Program-made: the position numbers and the translations under genes
NCBI RefSeq assembly: GCF_017569225.1
Contig: NZ_CP071868.1
Span: forward strand, 310,001 to 374,000
Direction: 5' to 3'
Length of the DNA: 64,000 bases
DNA from: Pengzhenrongella sicca
Lineage (GTDB): Bacteria > Actinomycetota > Actinomycetes > Actinomycetales > Cellulomonadaceae
Notes under the pieces: model-generated
Databases searched by the model: none
Seen by the model: only the letters and a program-made list of their open reading frames with translations
Told to the model about the DNA's origin: nothing
Shown: in pieces, positions 15,734-24,600 of the stretch
Layout of the letters: every line of letters begins with the position of its first letter
Numbering within the stretch: the stretch's first letter is position 1

Positions 15734-15771
15734 CCTTGGCCCTTGACAGATATTCCTGTCAAGGGCCAAGG
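15734..15771. promoter_or_regulatory. 16-bp perfect inverted repeat before ArsR-type regulator
   Basis: CCTTGGCCCTTGACAG (15734-15749) and its exact inverse (15756-15771) are separated by ATATTC. The core TTGACAG-N6-CTGTCAA resembles operators of ArsR/SmtB-type repressors. The element ends seven bases before the start codon and contains a -35-like TTGACA, so binding should block transcription of the ArsR-SRPBCC unit. Confidence 0.75.
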
Positions 15772-15778
15772 TGGCGTC

Positions 15779-16357
15779 ATGCAGGACATCGAGGTCATCG
15801 AGAGCGCGGAGGCGGCGTCCGCCGCGCTGGACCCGGTCCGGGCCCGGCTGCTCGGCGAGCTCGCCGTCCCGGCCTCCGCCGCCGGGCTCGCCGCCCGGGT
15901 CGGCCTCGCGCGCCAGAAGGTCAACTACCACCTCAAGGCGCTCGAGGCGCACGGCCTCGTCGAGCTGTCCGAGGAGCGCCGGCACGGCGGGCTCACCGAG
16001 CGTGTGCTGCAGGCGTCGGCGGCGTCGTACGTCGTGTCGCCGGCGGCGGTCAGCGCGTCCGCAGCCGACCCGGACGCCAATGCCGACCACCTGTCGGCGG
16101 GCTACCTCGTCGCGCTGGCCGGCCGGCTGGTGCGCGAGGTCGGCACCCTGGCCCGCCGGGCCGGCGCGTCCGGCAAGCGCCTGCCGACGTTGACCATCGA
16201 CACGCAGATCGGCTTCCGCTCACCGTCCGACCGGGCCGCCTTTGCCGACGACCTGACCGCCGCGGTGCTCGACCTGGCTGCCCGGTACCACCACGACGAC
16301 GGGCGCCCGTACCGGCTCGTCGTCGCCGCCCACCCCATTCCCGAGGAGAACCCATGA
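15779..16357 (+). CDS. ArsR-type winged-helix transcriptional regulator
   Basis: This 192-residue protein has an N-terminal winged helix (residues about 10-75): LDPVRARLLGELA, the recognition region VGLARQKVNYHLKALEAHGLVEL, and a basic wing EERRHGGLTERV. The C-terminal half is helical with no metal-binding Cys motif, so it is unlikely to be a metal sensor. It overlaps the next gene by ATGA, and regulators of this type commonly sit beside an AHSA1/SRPBCC partner and repress the pair. The inverted repeat directly upstream is the probable operator. Confidence 0.88.
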   Translation: MQDIEVIESAEAASAALDPVRARLLGELAVPASAAGLAARVGLARQKVNYHLKALEAHGLVELSEERRHGGLTERVLQASAASYVVSPAAVSASAADPDANADHLSAGYLVALAGRLVREVGTLARRAGASGKRLPTLTIDTQIGFRSPSDRAAFADDLTAAVLDLAARYHHDDGRPYRLVVAAHPIPEENP

Positions 16358-17145
16358 GCACGACCTTGACCGTCCCGTACCGCCTGGAGTTCGCCGTCGA
16401 GGTCCCCGGGTCCCCGGAGCAGGTCTGGCAGGCCGTCGCCACCGCGACGGGCATGAGCGCCTGGTTCCTGCCGACCGAGATGCAGGAGCGCGAGGGCGGC
16501 TCCCTGCACTTCTCGATGGGCCCGGAGATGGGCTCGGACGGCCACGTCACCGGCTGGGACCCGCCGCGTCGCATCGAGTACGAAGAGGACTGGGCCGCCC
16601 TCATGGGCAAGGACCCGGATGCGCTCAGCCCGCTCACGTCGGAGTTCCTCGTCGAGGCGCAGTCCGGTGGCACCTGCGTCGTGCGCGTCACGAGCAGCGG
16701 CTTCGGGACGGGCGCCGCCTGGGAGTCGGAGTTCTGGGACGACATGGGATCGAACTGGTTGCCGTTCTTCGACAACCTGCGGCTCTACCTGGCCCACTTC
16801 CCCGGCCAGGAGGCCACCCAGTTGGACGTCACCGCCTCCCACCCCGGCGACGAGGAGGCGCTCTGGGCGACGCTCCACGACGCGCTCGGCCTGGGCGGCG
16901 AGGGCGCGACGGTCGAGGTGCGCGGCGCCACCGGCACGGTCGAGCGGGTGGGCGAGCGGCAGGTGCTGGTCCGGCTCACCGCACCGGTGCCCGGGATGCT
17001 GAGCGTCTACACGCACGACGAGGGCGATGGCAAAGCAATGGCGGGCGTGCGGGCCTACCTGTTCTCCGCCGACGCCGCGGACTACGTGCGGCGCGAGGAG
17101 CCGGCCTGGCGGGCCTGGCTGCAGGGCCTGACCGTCGCGCGCTGA
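16354..17145 (+). CDS. SRPBCC/AHSA1-domain protein
   Basis: The 263-residue product starts at ATG 16354 within the ArsR stop. The N-terminal half is an AHSA1-type START-like fold (VEVPGSPEQVWQAVATATGMSAWFLP, then WDPPRRIEYEE and a C-terminal long helix ending at WLPFFDNLRLYL). The rest, about residues 150-263, is a second region ending in a WLQGLTVAR helix and could be a degenerate repeat. These proteins bind hydrophobic ligands in a cavity; the ligand is not known. It is translationally coupled to the ArsR-type repressor. Confidence 0.85.
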   Translation: MSTTLTVPYRLEFAVEVPGSPEQVWQAVATATGMSAWFLPTEMQEREGGSLHFSMGPEMGSDGHVTGWDPPRRIEYEEDWAALMGKDPDALSPLTSEFLVEAQSGGTCVVRVTSSGFGTGAAWESEFWDDMGSNWLPFFDNLRLYLAHFPGQEATQLDVTASHPGDEEALWATLHDALGLGGEGATVEVRGATGTVERVGERQVLVRLTAPVPGMLSVYTHDEGDGKAMAGVRAYLFSADAADYVRREEPAWRAWLQGLTVAR

Positions 17146-17242
17146 CCCGGGTGGCCCCGGCGTTGGTCACACGTGGCCTGAGGCCCGCGTCAGTGGGGTG
17201 ACGGGTAGGTGGGCAGACACGAACCGGGGGAAGGGTGGTCAC

Positions 17243-18079
17243 GTGGACCAGACAGCGCTGTTCGAGGCCGAGCGGCCTCGCCTGGTAGGGATCGCGAGCC
17301 GCGTGCTCAGCGACCATGCCGAGGCGCAGGACATCGTGCAGCAGGCATGGCTGCGGCTGAACGCGACGGACGCCGAGATCGAGAGCCTGCCGGCCTGGCT
17401 GACGACCGTGACCACCCGGTTGTGCCTCGACCGCCTGCGCTCACGGACCCCCGTGCCCGTGGGCGACGTCGCGCTCGAGCCGACCGTCAATGACCCCGCC
17501 GACGACGTCGCGCTCGCCGAGACCGTCGGCCTCGCCCTCCACGTGGTGCTCGAGCGCCTCACCCCACGCGAACGGGTCGCCTTCGTGCTGCACGACAGCT
17601 TCGGCTTCGAGTTCCCGATGATCGCGACTGTCCTGGACACCACCCCGGCGGCCGCGCGCAAGCTCGCCTCGCGGGCACGGGCCAAGGTCACTCAGCCCCA
17701 TCCCGAGGACCGCCTCGCCGAATGGGAGGTGGTCGACGCCTTCATGGCCGCCGCCAAGAACGGTGACTTCGACCGGTTGCTGCACCTGCTCGCACCCGAC
17801 GCGATCGTCGCCGCCGACGACGCCGCGGTGCTGGTCGGCACGCCCCAGCAGATCGAGGGTCGCGACGAGGTGGCGACGTTCTTCAACGGCAGCGCCAGGG
17901 CCGCCCTCCCGGTCTTCGTCGGCGGCCGGCCCGGTGCCGCCTGGTTCCAGCACGGCGCGGCCAAGGTCGTCTTCGACTTCACGATCGACGGCGGTCGCGT
18001 GCGGTCCATCACGTTCCGGGCCGCGCCCGACGTGCTCGCGCAGGTGGTGCGCCGCGACGGCGGCCGGCCACGCGCCTGA
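17243..18079 (+). CDS. ECF sigma factor with C-terminal SnoaL-like domain (ECF41/SigJ type)
   Basis: From GTG 17243, with GGGGGAAGG upstream, the product is 278 residues. Sigma region 2 (HAEAQDIVQQAWLRL, LPAWLTTVTTRLCLDRLRS) and region 4 (LTPRERVAFVLHDSFGFEFPMIATVL) are followed from about residue 160 by an NTF2/SnoaL-like domain containing DGGRVRSI near the end. In ECF41 sigma factors the fused domain replaces an anti-sigma factor and the DGGR motif is characteristic. The small DUF1059 gene 98 bases downstream may be a target or partner. Confidence 0.88.
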   Translation: MDQTALFEAERPRLVGIASRVLSDHAEAQDIVQQAWLRLNATDAEIESLPAWLTTVTTRLCLDRLRSRTPVPVGDVALEPTVNDPADDVALAETVGLALHVVLERLTPRERVAFVLHDSFGFEFPMIATVLDTTPAAARKLASRARAKVTQPHPEDRLAEWEVVDAFMAAAKNGDFDRLLHLLAPDAIVAADDAAVLVGTPQQIEGRDEVATFFNGSARAALPVFVGGRPGAAWFQHGAAKVVFDFTIDGGRVRSITFRAAPDVLAQVVRRDGGRPRA

Positions 18080-18176
18080 CCCGGTCACACCTCGTCCGTC
18101 CCGAACGTCAGCACACCAGGACGCCCGCACCGTGGAGCGTCCGCACACAGGACACCCGAGCAGAAGGACGTCGACG

Positions 18177-18413
18177 ATGAAGAGCATGACCTGCAAAGAC
18201 CTCGGAGGGCCCTGCGACCTCGAGCACCGCGGCGAGAGCGCCGACGATGTGATCAACGCCCAGGACCGGCACCTCAAGGAGGCGGAGAAGGCCGGCGACG
18301 CGACCCACCAAGAGGCCCGTGATGCCATGAAGAGCCGCTGGCGCCACCCCAAGCAGTCGATGGGCTGGTACCGCGACACCAAGGCCGCCTTCGCCGCCCT
18401 CCCCGACGCCTGA
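18177..18413 (+). CDS. DUF1059-like small protein
   Basis: This 78-residue protein starts at ATG 18177 with AGAAGGAC upstream. The N-terminus MKSMTCKDLGGPCDLEH matches the DUF1059 pattern (Met-Thr-Cys-Lys, Gly-Gly-x-Cys); the rest is charged with a KSRWRHPKQSMGWYRDTK segment. Function is unknown. Its position after the ECF sigma factor suggests they respond to the same signal. Confidence 0.75.
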   Translation: MKSMTCKDLGGPCDLEHRGESADDVINAQDRHLKEAEKAGDATHQEARDAMKSRWRHPKQSMGWYRDTKAAFAALPDA

Positions 18414-18459
18414 GGCCCTCGCCCGGATCAGCCCGTGCGCGCCGCACTGGGTGTGGACG

Positions 18460-19974
18460 TCAGCGAGCCTCGTACGCGGCCAAGGGCAGGCGGTAGGCGA
18501 GGTCGGCCGCGGTGTCGACGGCCTCGTCCAGGTCGAGCCGGTGCTCAGCCACGAGTCGCGCGAGGTACCCGGCGTCGATCCGGCGCGCGAGGTCGTGACG
18601 CGCGGGGATGGAGCAGAAGGCGCGCGTGTCGTCGACAAACCCCGACATGTTGGAGAAGCCCGCCGATTCGGTGGCGGACTCGCGGAACCGGCGCATCGCC
18701 TCGGGCGAGTCGAGGAACCACCACGGGGCGCCGACGCGCATGGCGGGGTAGACGCCCGCCATGGGTGCGAGCTCGCGGGAGTACACGTCTTCGTCGATCG
18801 TGAAGACGATGGTGCGGAACCCGGGATGGTGCCCGAACGCGTCGAGCATGGGGCGCAGCGCTCGGGTGAACTCGAGCGCGACGGGTATGTCGTAGCCGTG
18901 GTCGGACCCGAAGAGAGCGGTCTGGGCGGTCGCGTGCCCGCGCTGGACGCCGGGGTGGATCTGCATGACGAGGTGGTCGTCGGCGGCCATGGCGGCCGTC
19001 TGGAACAGCATGTGCGCACCGAAGCTGGCGGCCTCGCCGGCGGTGACCCGATCAGCGGCCGAGTCGGTCGAGCTGCGCATGCCCTTGTCGAAGAGGCGGG
19101 CGGCGTCGGCGTCGGGAAGGGGCGTGGTGTCGGGCAGGTACGGCCCGTGGTCCGTCGCTCGTCCGCCGGCGGCCTTGAAGCGCAGCCGCTGGGCGCGCAG
19201 GGCGTCGAGGTAGGCGGCGTAGGAGGTGACGTCGATCCCGGCGGCGGCACCGGTCCGCTGGACGTCGGCGGCGAAGGTGGGCGACTGGATGCTCAGCACG
19301 GCGTCGGGTCGCAGGGTCGGGACGACGCGACTGCCGAGACCCGCTCCAGCGAGGGCGGCGTGGTGCTCGAGCGAGGCCCACGGGTGGTCGGTCGTGGCGA
19401 TGATCTCGATGTTGAACCGGTCGAGCAGGGCGCGAGGCCGAAAGTCCGGCAGGTCGATCGCGGCCTGGATCTGGTCGTAGAGGGCGTCAGCGGTCGCTGC
19501 GGACGGCCGCTCGGCGACACCGAAGATCTCCACGAGCGCGGTCTCCATCCAGAACCGGGTGGGGGTACCGCGAAAGTGCTGCCACCCGGCACAGAATCGT
19601 CGCCAGATCTCGCGGGGGTCGCTCTCGGCGGGCTGCGAGCCGTCGAGCGACCCGACGCCGAGGCGCGGGAGGGTCTCGCCCTGGGAGACCAGCATGCGCA
19701 GGAGGTAGTGGTCCGGGACGACGAGGAGCTGGGCCGGGTCGACGAACGGCGCGTTGTCTGCGAACCATTCGACGGGGACGTGCCCGTGCATGGAGACGAT
19801 CGGCAGGCGCGCGACCGACGTGTAGATCTCCCGGGCGATCGGACGGGTGACCGGGTCTGCAGGCAGCGCGCGGTCGGGGTGCAGGGTCCACGCGGCCGTC
19901 ATGCTGAGGCCGGGGGCGGCCCAGCTCGTGCGCTCTGCACTCATGGTGCCGGTGTTGCTCGACGTGTCGGTCAC
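18460..19974 (-). CDS. uxaC: Glucuronate (uronate) isomerase
   Basis: Uronate isomerase converts D-glucuronate to D-fructuronate (and D-galacturonate to D-tagaturonate), the first step of hexuronate breakdown. At 504 residues it is slightly longer than the usual 470. The amidohydrolase-like barrel shows the metal site SMHGHVPVEWFADN (His63, His65), YLLRML and a GAPWWFLDSPEAMRRF segment near the C-terminus typical of UxaC. GTG 19974 has CCAGGAG upstream, although the conserved part begins about 25 residues later. It lies downstream of the transporter on the same strand and is probably in its transcript. Confidence 0.93.
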   Translation of the reverse strand: MTDTSSNTGTMSAERTSWAAPGLSMTAAWTLHPDRALPADPVTRPIAREIYTSVARLPIVSMHGHVPVEWFADNAPFVDPAQLLVVPDHYLLRMLVSQGETLPRLGVGSLDGSQPAESDPREIWRRFCAGWQHFRGTPTRFWMETALVEIFGVAERPSAATADALYDQIQAAIDLPDFRPRALLDRFNIEIIATTDHPWASLEHHAALAGAGLGSRVVPTLRPDAVLSIQSPTFAADVQRTGAAAGIDVTSYAAYLDALRAQRLRFKAAGGRATDHGPYLPDTTPLPDADAARLFDKGMRSSTDSAADRVTAGEAASFGAHMLFQTAAMAADDHLVMQIHPGVQRGHATAQTALFGSDHGYDIPVALEFTRALRPMLDAFGHHPGFRTIVFTIDEDVYSRELAPMAGVYPAMRVGAPWWFLDSPEAMRRFRESATESAGFSNMSGFVDDTRAFCSIPARHDLARRIDAGYLARLVAEHRLDLDEAVDTAADLAYRLPLAAYEAR

Positions 19975-20036
19975 GGTTCAGCGCTCCTGGTGCGTGCGGT
20001 GTTCGACGGGTGTGGGGCCTCGAGCCGGTGCGCCGG

Positions 20037-21635
20037 TCAGGCCCCGGTGGGGGCGGGCATGGCGGTCGGGGAGATCGCTTCCTCGGGCCAGGCCGACTCG
20101 TACGGGTGGCCGGTCAGCTTCTCGACGACCGCGCGGGCCTCGGCGGTGACCTCGTCCTTGGAGCCGCCGGCCTCGAGGCGGTCGATCTCGGCGCGCAGGA
20201 CTGCGTGGCTCTGCGGGTCGAGGTACATGAACCGTGAGATGGCGAATGCGAGAGCGATGAGGACGAGCGGCCCGACGATCACGACGAGCGCGATGGTGTG
20301 CTGGGTGCCGGAGCTCTGCACGAGGGGGCAGGAGTCGATGCACGAGGCGTCGAGCTGCACGCCGCCCTCGCTGCCGGGCTTGAGGAAGCCACCCAGGTCC
20401 AGCAGCCACGAGACGATGAGGGTCGCGACCGCGCCTGTCGACTTGCGGCCGAAGGTCATCACCGCGGCGTAGATTCCGGCGCGGTCCTGGCGGGTCATGA
20501 TCCGGTCGACGTCGGGGATGAACGGGAAGACGTTCCACGGCGTGAACTCGAGGACGGATCGTCCGGCCTGATACGCGAGGCCGACGATGACGAGCAGCAC
20601 CATGGTCGAGGACGGCTGGACGAGGTAGATCGCGCCGAGGGCGAGCAGGCAGGCGATGATCACGGAGTAGGACATGGCAAACAGGTAGCGCGGGCCCTTC
20701 CGGATCATGAGGAATGCGGCGAGCACCGTGGTCGGCAGCCCGATGATGGACAGCGCCTGGAGGGTGAGGCCGAAGGACTCGCTGCCGTTCACGGCGTACA
20801 CGACGAAGAACGTCAGCGCGGTGGCGAAGATGTCCTTGCCCGTGAAGGAGAAGAGATAGATCGCCAGGTGCTTGCGGAAGCTCGAGTTCTTGAACGTCGA
20901 GCCGAAGTCCTTGAGGTTGTCGGCGACAAGCTTGCCGACAGGCACCTTGGGCTGGGCTTCGAGCTCCGCGAGGAACTCCGGGGTGAGCTTGCGCTCCCAG
21001 GTGGTGAAGTACGTCGTGATGACGGCGCCGGCGAACAGTACGGAGAAGATGAGACCGGTGATGAAGTAGGCGTGCGGGTTGTCCGTCTCCTTGATCTGGG
21101 CCGGGATGAAGAAGACGAGGAACGTGCCCGTGGCCGACAGGAACATGCGGGTCGAGCTGAGCTTGGTCCGCAGCGTGTAGTCGTCCGTCATCTCAGTGGG
21201 GAGGGTCTCCCACGGGATGAGAATCATCGCCATGATCATCTCGACGGCCAGGTAGACGAACAGGTAGTACCAGAAGCCCTGGTGAGAGATCCACAGCAGG
21301 GGGAAGACGACGAGGAGCATCGGTGCGCCGATGAGCAGGAAGAAGTGGCGGCGGCCGAACTTCTTGCCCAGGCGGGTCCGATAGAAGTTGTCGGTCAGCG
21401 GGCCGATGATGAGGCTGACGACCGCGTCGACGATGCGGGCGACGAAGAGGATCGTGCCGGCTTGGACCGCGCTGACGTTCCCGTAGGTCGTGAAGAAGTA
21501 CAGCATCAGGCCGCTGATGATGGTGTTCCAGCCGCCGCCCATGAGGTCCAGGACACCGAAGCCGATGCTCCGGGCGAGCGTGATGGGTCGGGCCGTGTAC
21601 ACGCGCCGGGCCGAGTGGTCGATGAGTGGGCTCAC
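20037..21635 (-). CDS. MFS/GPH-family sugar (hexuronide) symporter
   Basis: From GTG 21635 (AGAAGG upstream) the product is 532 residues with about 12 transmembrane helices. SIGFGVLDLMGGGWNTIISGLMLYFFTTYG at the start, the DNFYRTRLGKKFGRRHFFLL loop and PWETLPTEMTDDYTLRTKL after helix 6 fit the glycoside-pentoside-hexuronide:cation symporter family. Context (uxaC, uxuB, uxuA) argues for glucuronate, galacturonate or a glucuronide as substrate. An operator-like palindrome lies 107 bp upstream, so LacI control is likely. The first helix follows a short cytosolic N-terminus, as expected. Confidence 0.88.
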   Translation of the reverse strand: MSPLIDHSARRVYTARPITLARSIGFGVLDLMGGGWNTIISGLMLYFFTTYGNVSAVQAGTILFVARIVDAVVSLIIGPLTDNFYRTRLGKKFGRRHFFLLIGAPMLLVVFPLLWISHQGFWYYLFVYLAVEMIMAMILIPWETLPTEMTDDYTLRTKLSSTRMFLSATGTFLVFFIPAQIKETDNPHAYFITGLIFSVLFAGAVITTYFTTWERKLTPEFLAELEAQPKVPVGKLVADNLKDFGSTFKNSSFRKHLAIYLFSFTGKDIFATALTFFVVYAVNGSESFGLTLQALSIIGLPTTVLAAFLMIRKGPRYLFAMSYSVIIACLLALGAIYLVQPSSTMVLLVIVGLAYQAGRSVLEFTPWNVFPFIPDVDRIMTRQDRAGIYAAVMTFGRKSTGAVATLIVSWLLDLGGFLKPGSEGGVQLDASCIDSCPLVQSSGTQHTIALVVIVGPLVLIALAFAISRFMYLDPQSHAVLRAEIDRLEAGGSKDEVTAEARAVVEKLTGHPYESAWPEEAISPTAMPAPTGA

Positions 21636-21742
21636 GTCGTTGTGCCTTCTGCTCGAAGGTCCCAGGTCCGTTCCTGGGACACGGTGGCGTCGGTTGATAC
21701 ACGGCGCCTGTACAAGCATCATGCGGGGACGCGTCCCGCGAA

Positions 21743-21756
21743 TGCAAACGTTTGCA
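21743..21756. promoter_or_regulatory. LacI-type operator 1
   Basis: TGCAAACGTTTGCA is a perfect 14-bp palindrome with the AACGTT core of LacI/GalR operators. It lies between the divergent transporter and regulator genes. Confidence 0.8.
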
Positions 21757-21851
21757 GTGTGACATGGGGCACACCTGACCCCCTGAGGCCCCATCGATCA
21801 GGCTTGGCAGCTGGCCCTGTCGCCCTTCCGCGGACCAGGCGACGGAGCCAG

Positions 21852-21865
21852 TGATAACGTTTGCA
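21852..21865. promoter_or_regulatory. LacI-type operator 2
   Basis: TGATAACGTTTGCA has the same AACGTTTGCA half with a weaker left arm. It sits just before the Shine-Dalgarno AAAGGAGG of the regulator, so it probably mediates autorepression. Confidence 0.75.
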
Positions 21866-21885
21866 CTCAAAGGAGGTCGGTCCGA

Positions 21886-22950
21886 GTGATCACGATTCGC
21901 GATGTCGCACGTGAGGTGGGTGTCTCCATCACCACCGTGTCGCGCGCTCTCACCGATCCAGAGAAGGTCGCCCCCGCGACGCGGGAGCGCATCGTCGCTG
22001 CTGCGGACGCGCTGGGCTACACGCCGAACCGGGCCGCCAGCGGGCTGCGCGCGGGGCGCACGAACACGATCGGGCTGCTGGTCCCGGACCTGTCCAACCC
22101 GTACTTCGCCGCGGTCGCGATGGGTATCGCCGAGCGGGCGCGCGTGCACAAGGTGGCGGTGTTCGTCACGGACTCTCAAGAGGACCTTCGAGCGGAGGTC
22201 GACCTGTTGCGCGGCCTCGTCCAGCAGACGGACGGTGTCGTCCTGTGCTCACCGCGCGCGGTGCACGAGGACCAGGCGGTCATCGGCACCAAACCTCTCG
22301 TGGTGGTCAACCACGAGCTCCCCGGTGCCCAGTCCGTCGCCGTGAATGACCTCGCGGGGGTCGCGTCCACGGTCGACCACCTCTACTCGCTGGGCCACCG
22401 GCGCATCGCGTATGTCGGCGGCCCCGCGACGTCGTGGTCCGACGCGCGGCGTCGCAGTGCGCTCGCCCATGCCAGGACGCGCCTGCCCGACCTCGAGGTG
22501 GTGGAGCTCGGTGCGCACGCGCCGACGGTCGACGGCGGCAACATTGCCGCTGGGGTCGTCGTCGCGTCGGGAGCCACGGCGGTGATCACGTTCAACGACC
22601 TGGTGGCCATCGGGCTGGTCAGGCGGGTGCACCGGCTGGGGCTGCGGGTTCCGCACGACCTGTCGGTGGTCGGGTTCGACGACACGTACCTGGCCGACCT
22701 CGTCACTCCCGCGCTCACGAGCGTGCACGGTGACCTGAGCGAGATCGGCCGACGCGCGACGGACCTGCTACTCGCGGAGCTCCGCCCGCCGCGGCACGCG
22801 CCTGCGTCGACCACCCGCGAGCCGGTGCTGCTGCCCGTGCAGCTGGTCGTGCGCGAGTCGACCGCCCCCCTCCTGTCACGCACCTCGGGCTCGACGGGGG
22901 CACGGCCTCCTGAGCTGAGCCCGCCGCTCGCGCACCGCGACCCCCCGTGA
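21886..22950 (+). CDS. LacI-family transcriptional regulator of hexuronate locus
   Basis: This 354-residue protein starts at GTG 21886 behind AAAGGAGG. The LacI HTH (ITIRDVAREVGVSITTVSRALTDPEKV, then GYTPNRAASGLR hinge) is at residues 2-58, followed by a periplasmic-binding-protein-like sensor domain with LVPDLSNPYFAAVAMGI and FDDTYLADLVTPALTSV. It probably represses the transporter-uxaC unit and itself through the two operators, released by a hexuronate intermediate; the inducer is inferred from context. The last 40 residues are Pro/Ser-rich and unlike the family. uxuB follows 41 bases later. Confidence 0.92.
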   Translation: MITIRDVAREVGVSITTVSRALTDPEKVAPATRERIVAAADALGYTPNRAASGLRAGRTNTIGLLVPDLSNPYFAAVAMGIAERARVHKVAVFVTDSQEDLRAEVDLLRGLVQQTDGVVLCSPRAVHEDQAVIGTKPLVVVNHELPGAQSVAVNDLAGVASTVDHLYSLGHRRIAYVGGPATSWSDARRRSALAHARTRLPDLEVVELGAHAPTVDGGNIAAGVVVASGATAVITFNDLVAIGLVRRVHRLGLRVPHDLSVVGFDDTYLADLVTPALTSVHGDLSEIGRRATDLLLAELRPPRHAPASTTREPVLLPVQLVVRESTAPLLSRTSGSTGARPPELSPPLAHRDPP

Positions 22951-22991
22951 TCTGCCCGACAAACAGTCCGTCCCCCACTGAGGAGCCAACG

Positions 22992-24542
22992 ATGGCCAGC
23001 ACCGAACCCAGCGTCGCACCAACCACCGACCTGCCGAGGCTGCTCCCTGGCGCCCCGCTCCTGGCCGGCGTGACGGGCCCGCGGGTCGTCCCCGAGAGCG
23101 TCGGCATCGTGCACCTGGGCTGGGGTGCGTTCCACCGCGCGCACCAGGCCGTCTACACCGAGGACGCGATGGCGCTCACGGGCGACCTCCGCTGGGGGAT
23201 CCTCGGCGACGTCGAGAGGACGCCGCAGCTCGTGGACGCCGTGCGCCCGCAGCAGGGCCGGTACACCGTCCTCTCCGTCGGCCTCGACGAGGCGGGCGAC
23301 GTCGTCGAGTCCGCGCGCGTGGTCGGCTCGGTGGTCGATGTCGCGTATCCCGGCGACGAGACGCCTCGCCTGCTGGACGCCATGGCTGCGCCGACGACGC
23401 ACCTCATCACCCTGACGGTGACCGAGAAGGGCTACACCCGCCGCCCCGACGGTCGCCTGGACACGGACCAGGCCGCCACGGACATCACCGCGCTCGCCGC
23501 CGAGGAGGCCGAGGGCTCCGACGACGCCTCGGCCGCACGTCCGGCTGCGACGGCGGTCGGCCTGCTGGTGCGCGGGCTCGCGATGCGCCGCCGCGCCGGG
23601 GGCCAGCCCTTGACCGTGCTGTCGTGCGACAACATGCCCGACAACGGCAAGGTCCTCAAGGCCGTGGTCGACCAGCTGATTGAGACCGCGCTCCCGGGCG
23701 CGACGGGCGCCGCGCTGCGCACCTGGCTCGCCGCCTCCGTGACGTTCCCCGGCTCGATGGTCGACCGCATCACCCCCGCCGCCACCCCCGCGGTGCTCGA
23801 CACGGTGGCCGCGTTCATCGGCGCGCGCGACGAGGCCGCGATCATCGCGGAACCCTTCGCGCAGTGGGTCATCGAGGACAACTTCGCCGCCCCGCGCCCG
23901 GCATGGGAGCTTGTCGGCGCGGAGCTGACCGATGATGTCGTGCCGTGGGAGAACGCGAAGCTGCGGCTGCTCAACGGAACGCACTCGCTGCTCGCGTACT
24001 CGGGTCGTCTCGCCGGGCACTCCACGCTCGCGGAGACCGTGACGGACCCGGCGATCATCGAGCACGCGCGGGCGTTCATGTTCGACGACGCCCTGCCGAC
24101 ACTCACCCCTCCCCCGGGTGCCGACCTGCGCGGGTACGGCGAGGAGCTGCTGCGCCGCTTCGCGAACCCGGCGACCGGGCACACGACGCGCCAGGTGTCC
24201 ACCGACGGCACGCAGAAGATCCCGTTCCGCTGGGGCGTCGTGGCCACGTGGAACCTCGCCCAGGGCCGCGTGCCCCAGGGTGTGGCCTATGGGCTCGCCG
24301 CGTGGACCGAGTTCGTGCGACGTGCCGTGCGTGACGGCGTCGACCTGGGCGACCCGGCGGGGGCGCAGCGTCTGGCGGAGCAGGCGCGGGAGATCGGCCT
24401 CGACGACGTCGCGGGCGTCGCGACCGTGCTCCTGGCGCTGCCCGGCGTGCTGCCCGACGGTGCTGGCACGGACCCGCGCCTGATCGCGGCCGTCGTCCAG
24501 CACGCCACTGCCCTCGCCCGCGCCGGCAACGGGTTGTCATGA
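22992..24542 (+). CDS. uxuB: D-fructuronate reductase (mannitol dehydrogenase family)
   Basis: From ATG 22992 with GAGGAG upstream the product is 516 residues. It belongs to the long-chain mannitol dehydrogenase family: GIVHLGWGAFHRAHQAVYTED is the N-terminal NAD-binding signature, and LSCDNMPDNGKVLKA and KLRLLNGTHSLLAYSG are the family's conserved active-site segments (Lys of KLRLLN, Asn and His). It reduces D-fructuronate to D-mannonate with NADH. Position between the regulator and mannonate dehydratase makes the fructuronate assignment more likely than mannitol or tagaturonate. Confidence 0.88.
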   Translation: MASTEPSVAPTTDLPRLLPGAPLLAGVTGPRVVPESVGIVHLGWGAFHRAHQAVYTEDAMALTGDLRWGILGDVERTPQLVDAVRPQQGRYTVLSVGLDEAGDVVESARVVGSVVDVAYPGDETPRLLDAMAAPTTHLITLTVTEKGYTRRPDGRLDTDQAATDITALAAEEAEGSDDASAARPAATAVGLLVRGLAMRRRAGGQPLTVLSCDNMPDNGKVLKAVVDQLIETALPGATGAALRTWLAASVTFPGSMVDRITPAATPAVLDTVAAFIGARDEAAIIAEPFAQWVIEDNFAAPRPAWELVGAELTDDVVPWENAKLRLLNGTHSLLAYSGRLAGHSTLAETVTDPAIIEHARAFMFDDALPTLTPPPGADLRGYGEELLRRFANPATGHTTRQVSTDGTQKIPFRWGVVATWNLAQGRVPQGVAYGLAAWTEFVRRAVRDGVDLGDPAGAQRLAEQAREIGLDDVAGVATVLLALPGVLPDGAGTDPRLIAAVVQHATALARAGNGLS

Positions 24543-24600
24543 CCGATCTCGCCCGCACGGACCTACGCCTGGGCATGTCACCGACCATGGAGGAACGACG

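Noticed and set aside
22383-24503. A 700-codon reverse-strand frame opposite lacI-uxuB
   Set aside because: It is Arg/Gly/His-rich with no recognisable motif and fully covered by real genes on the other strand.
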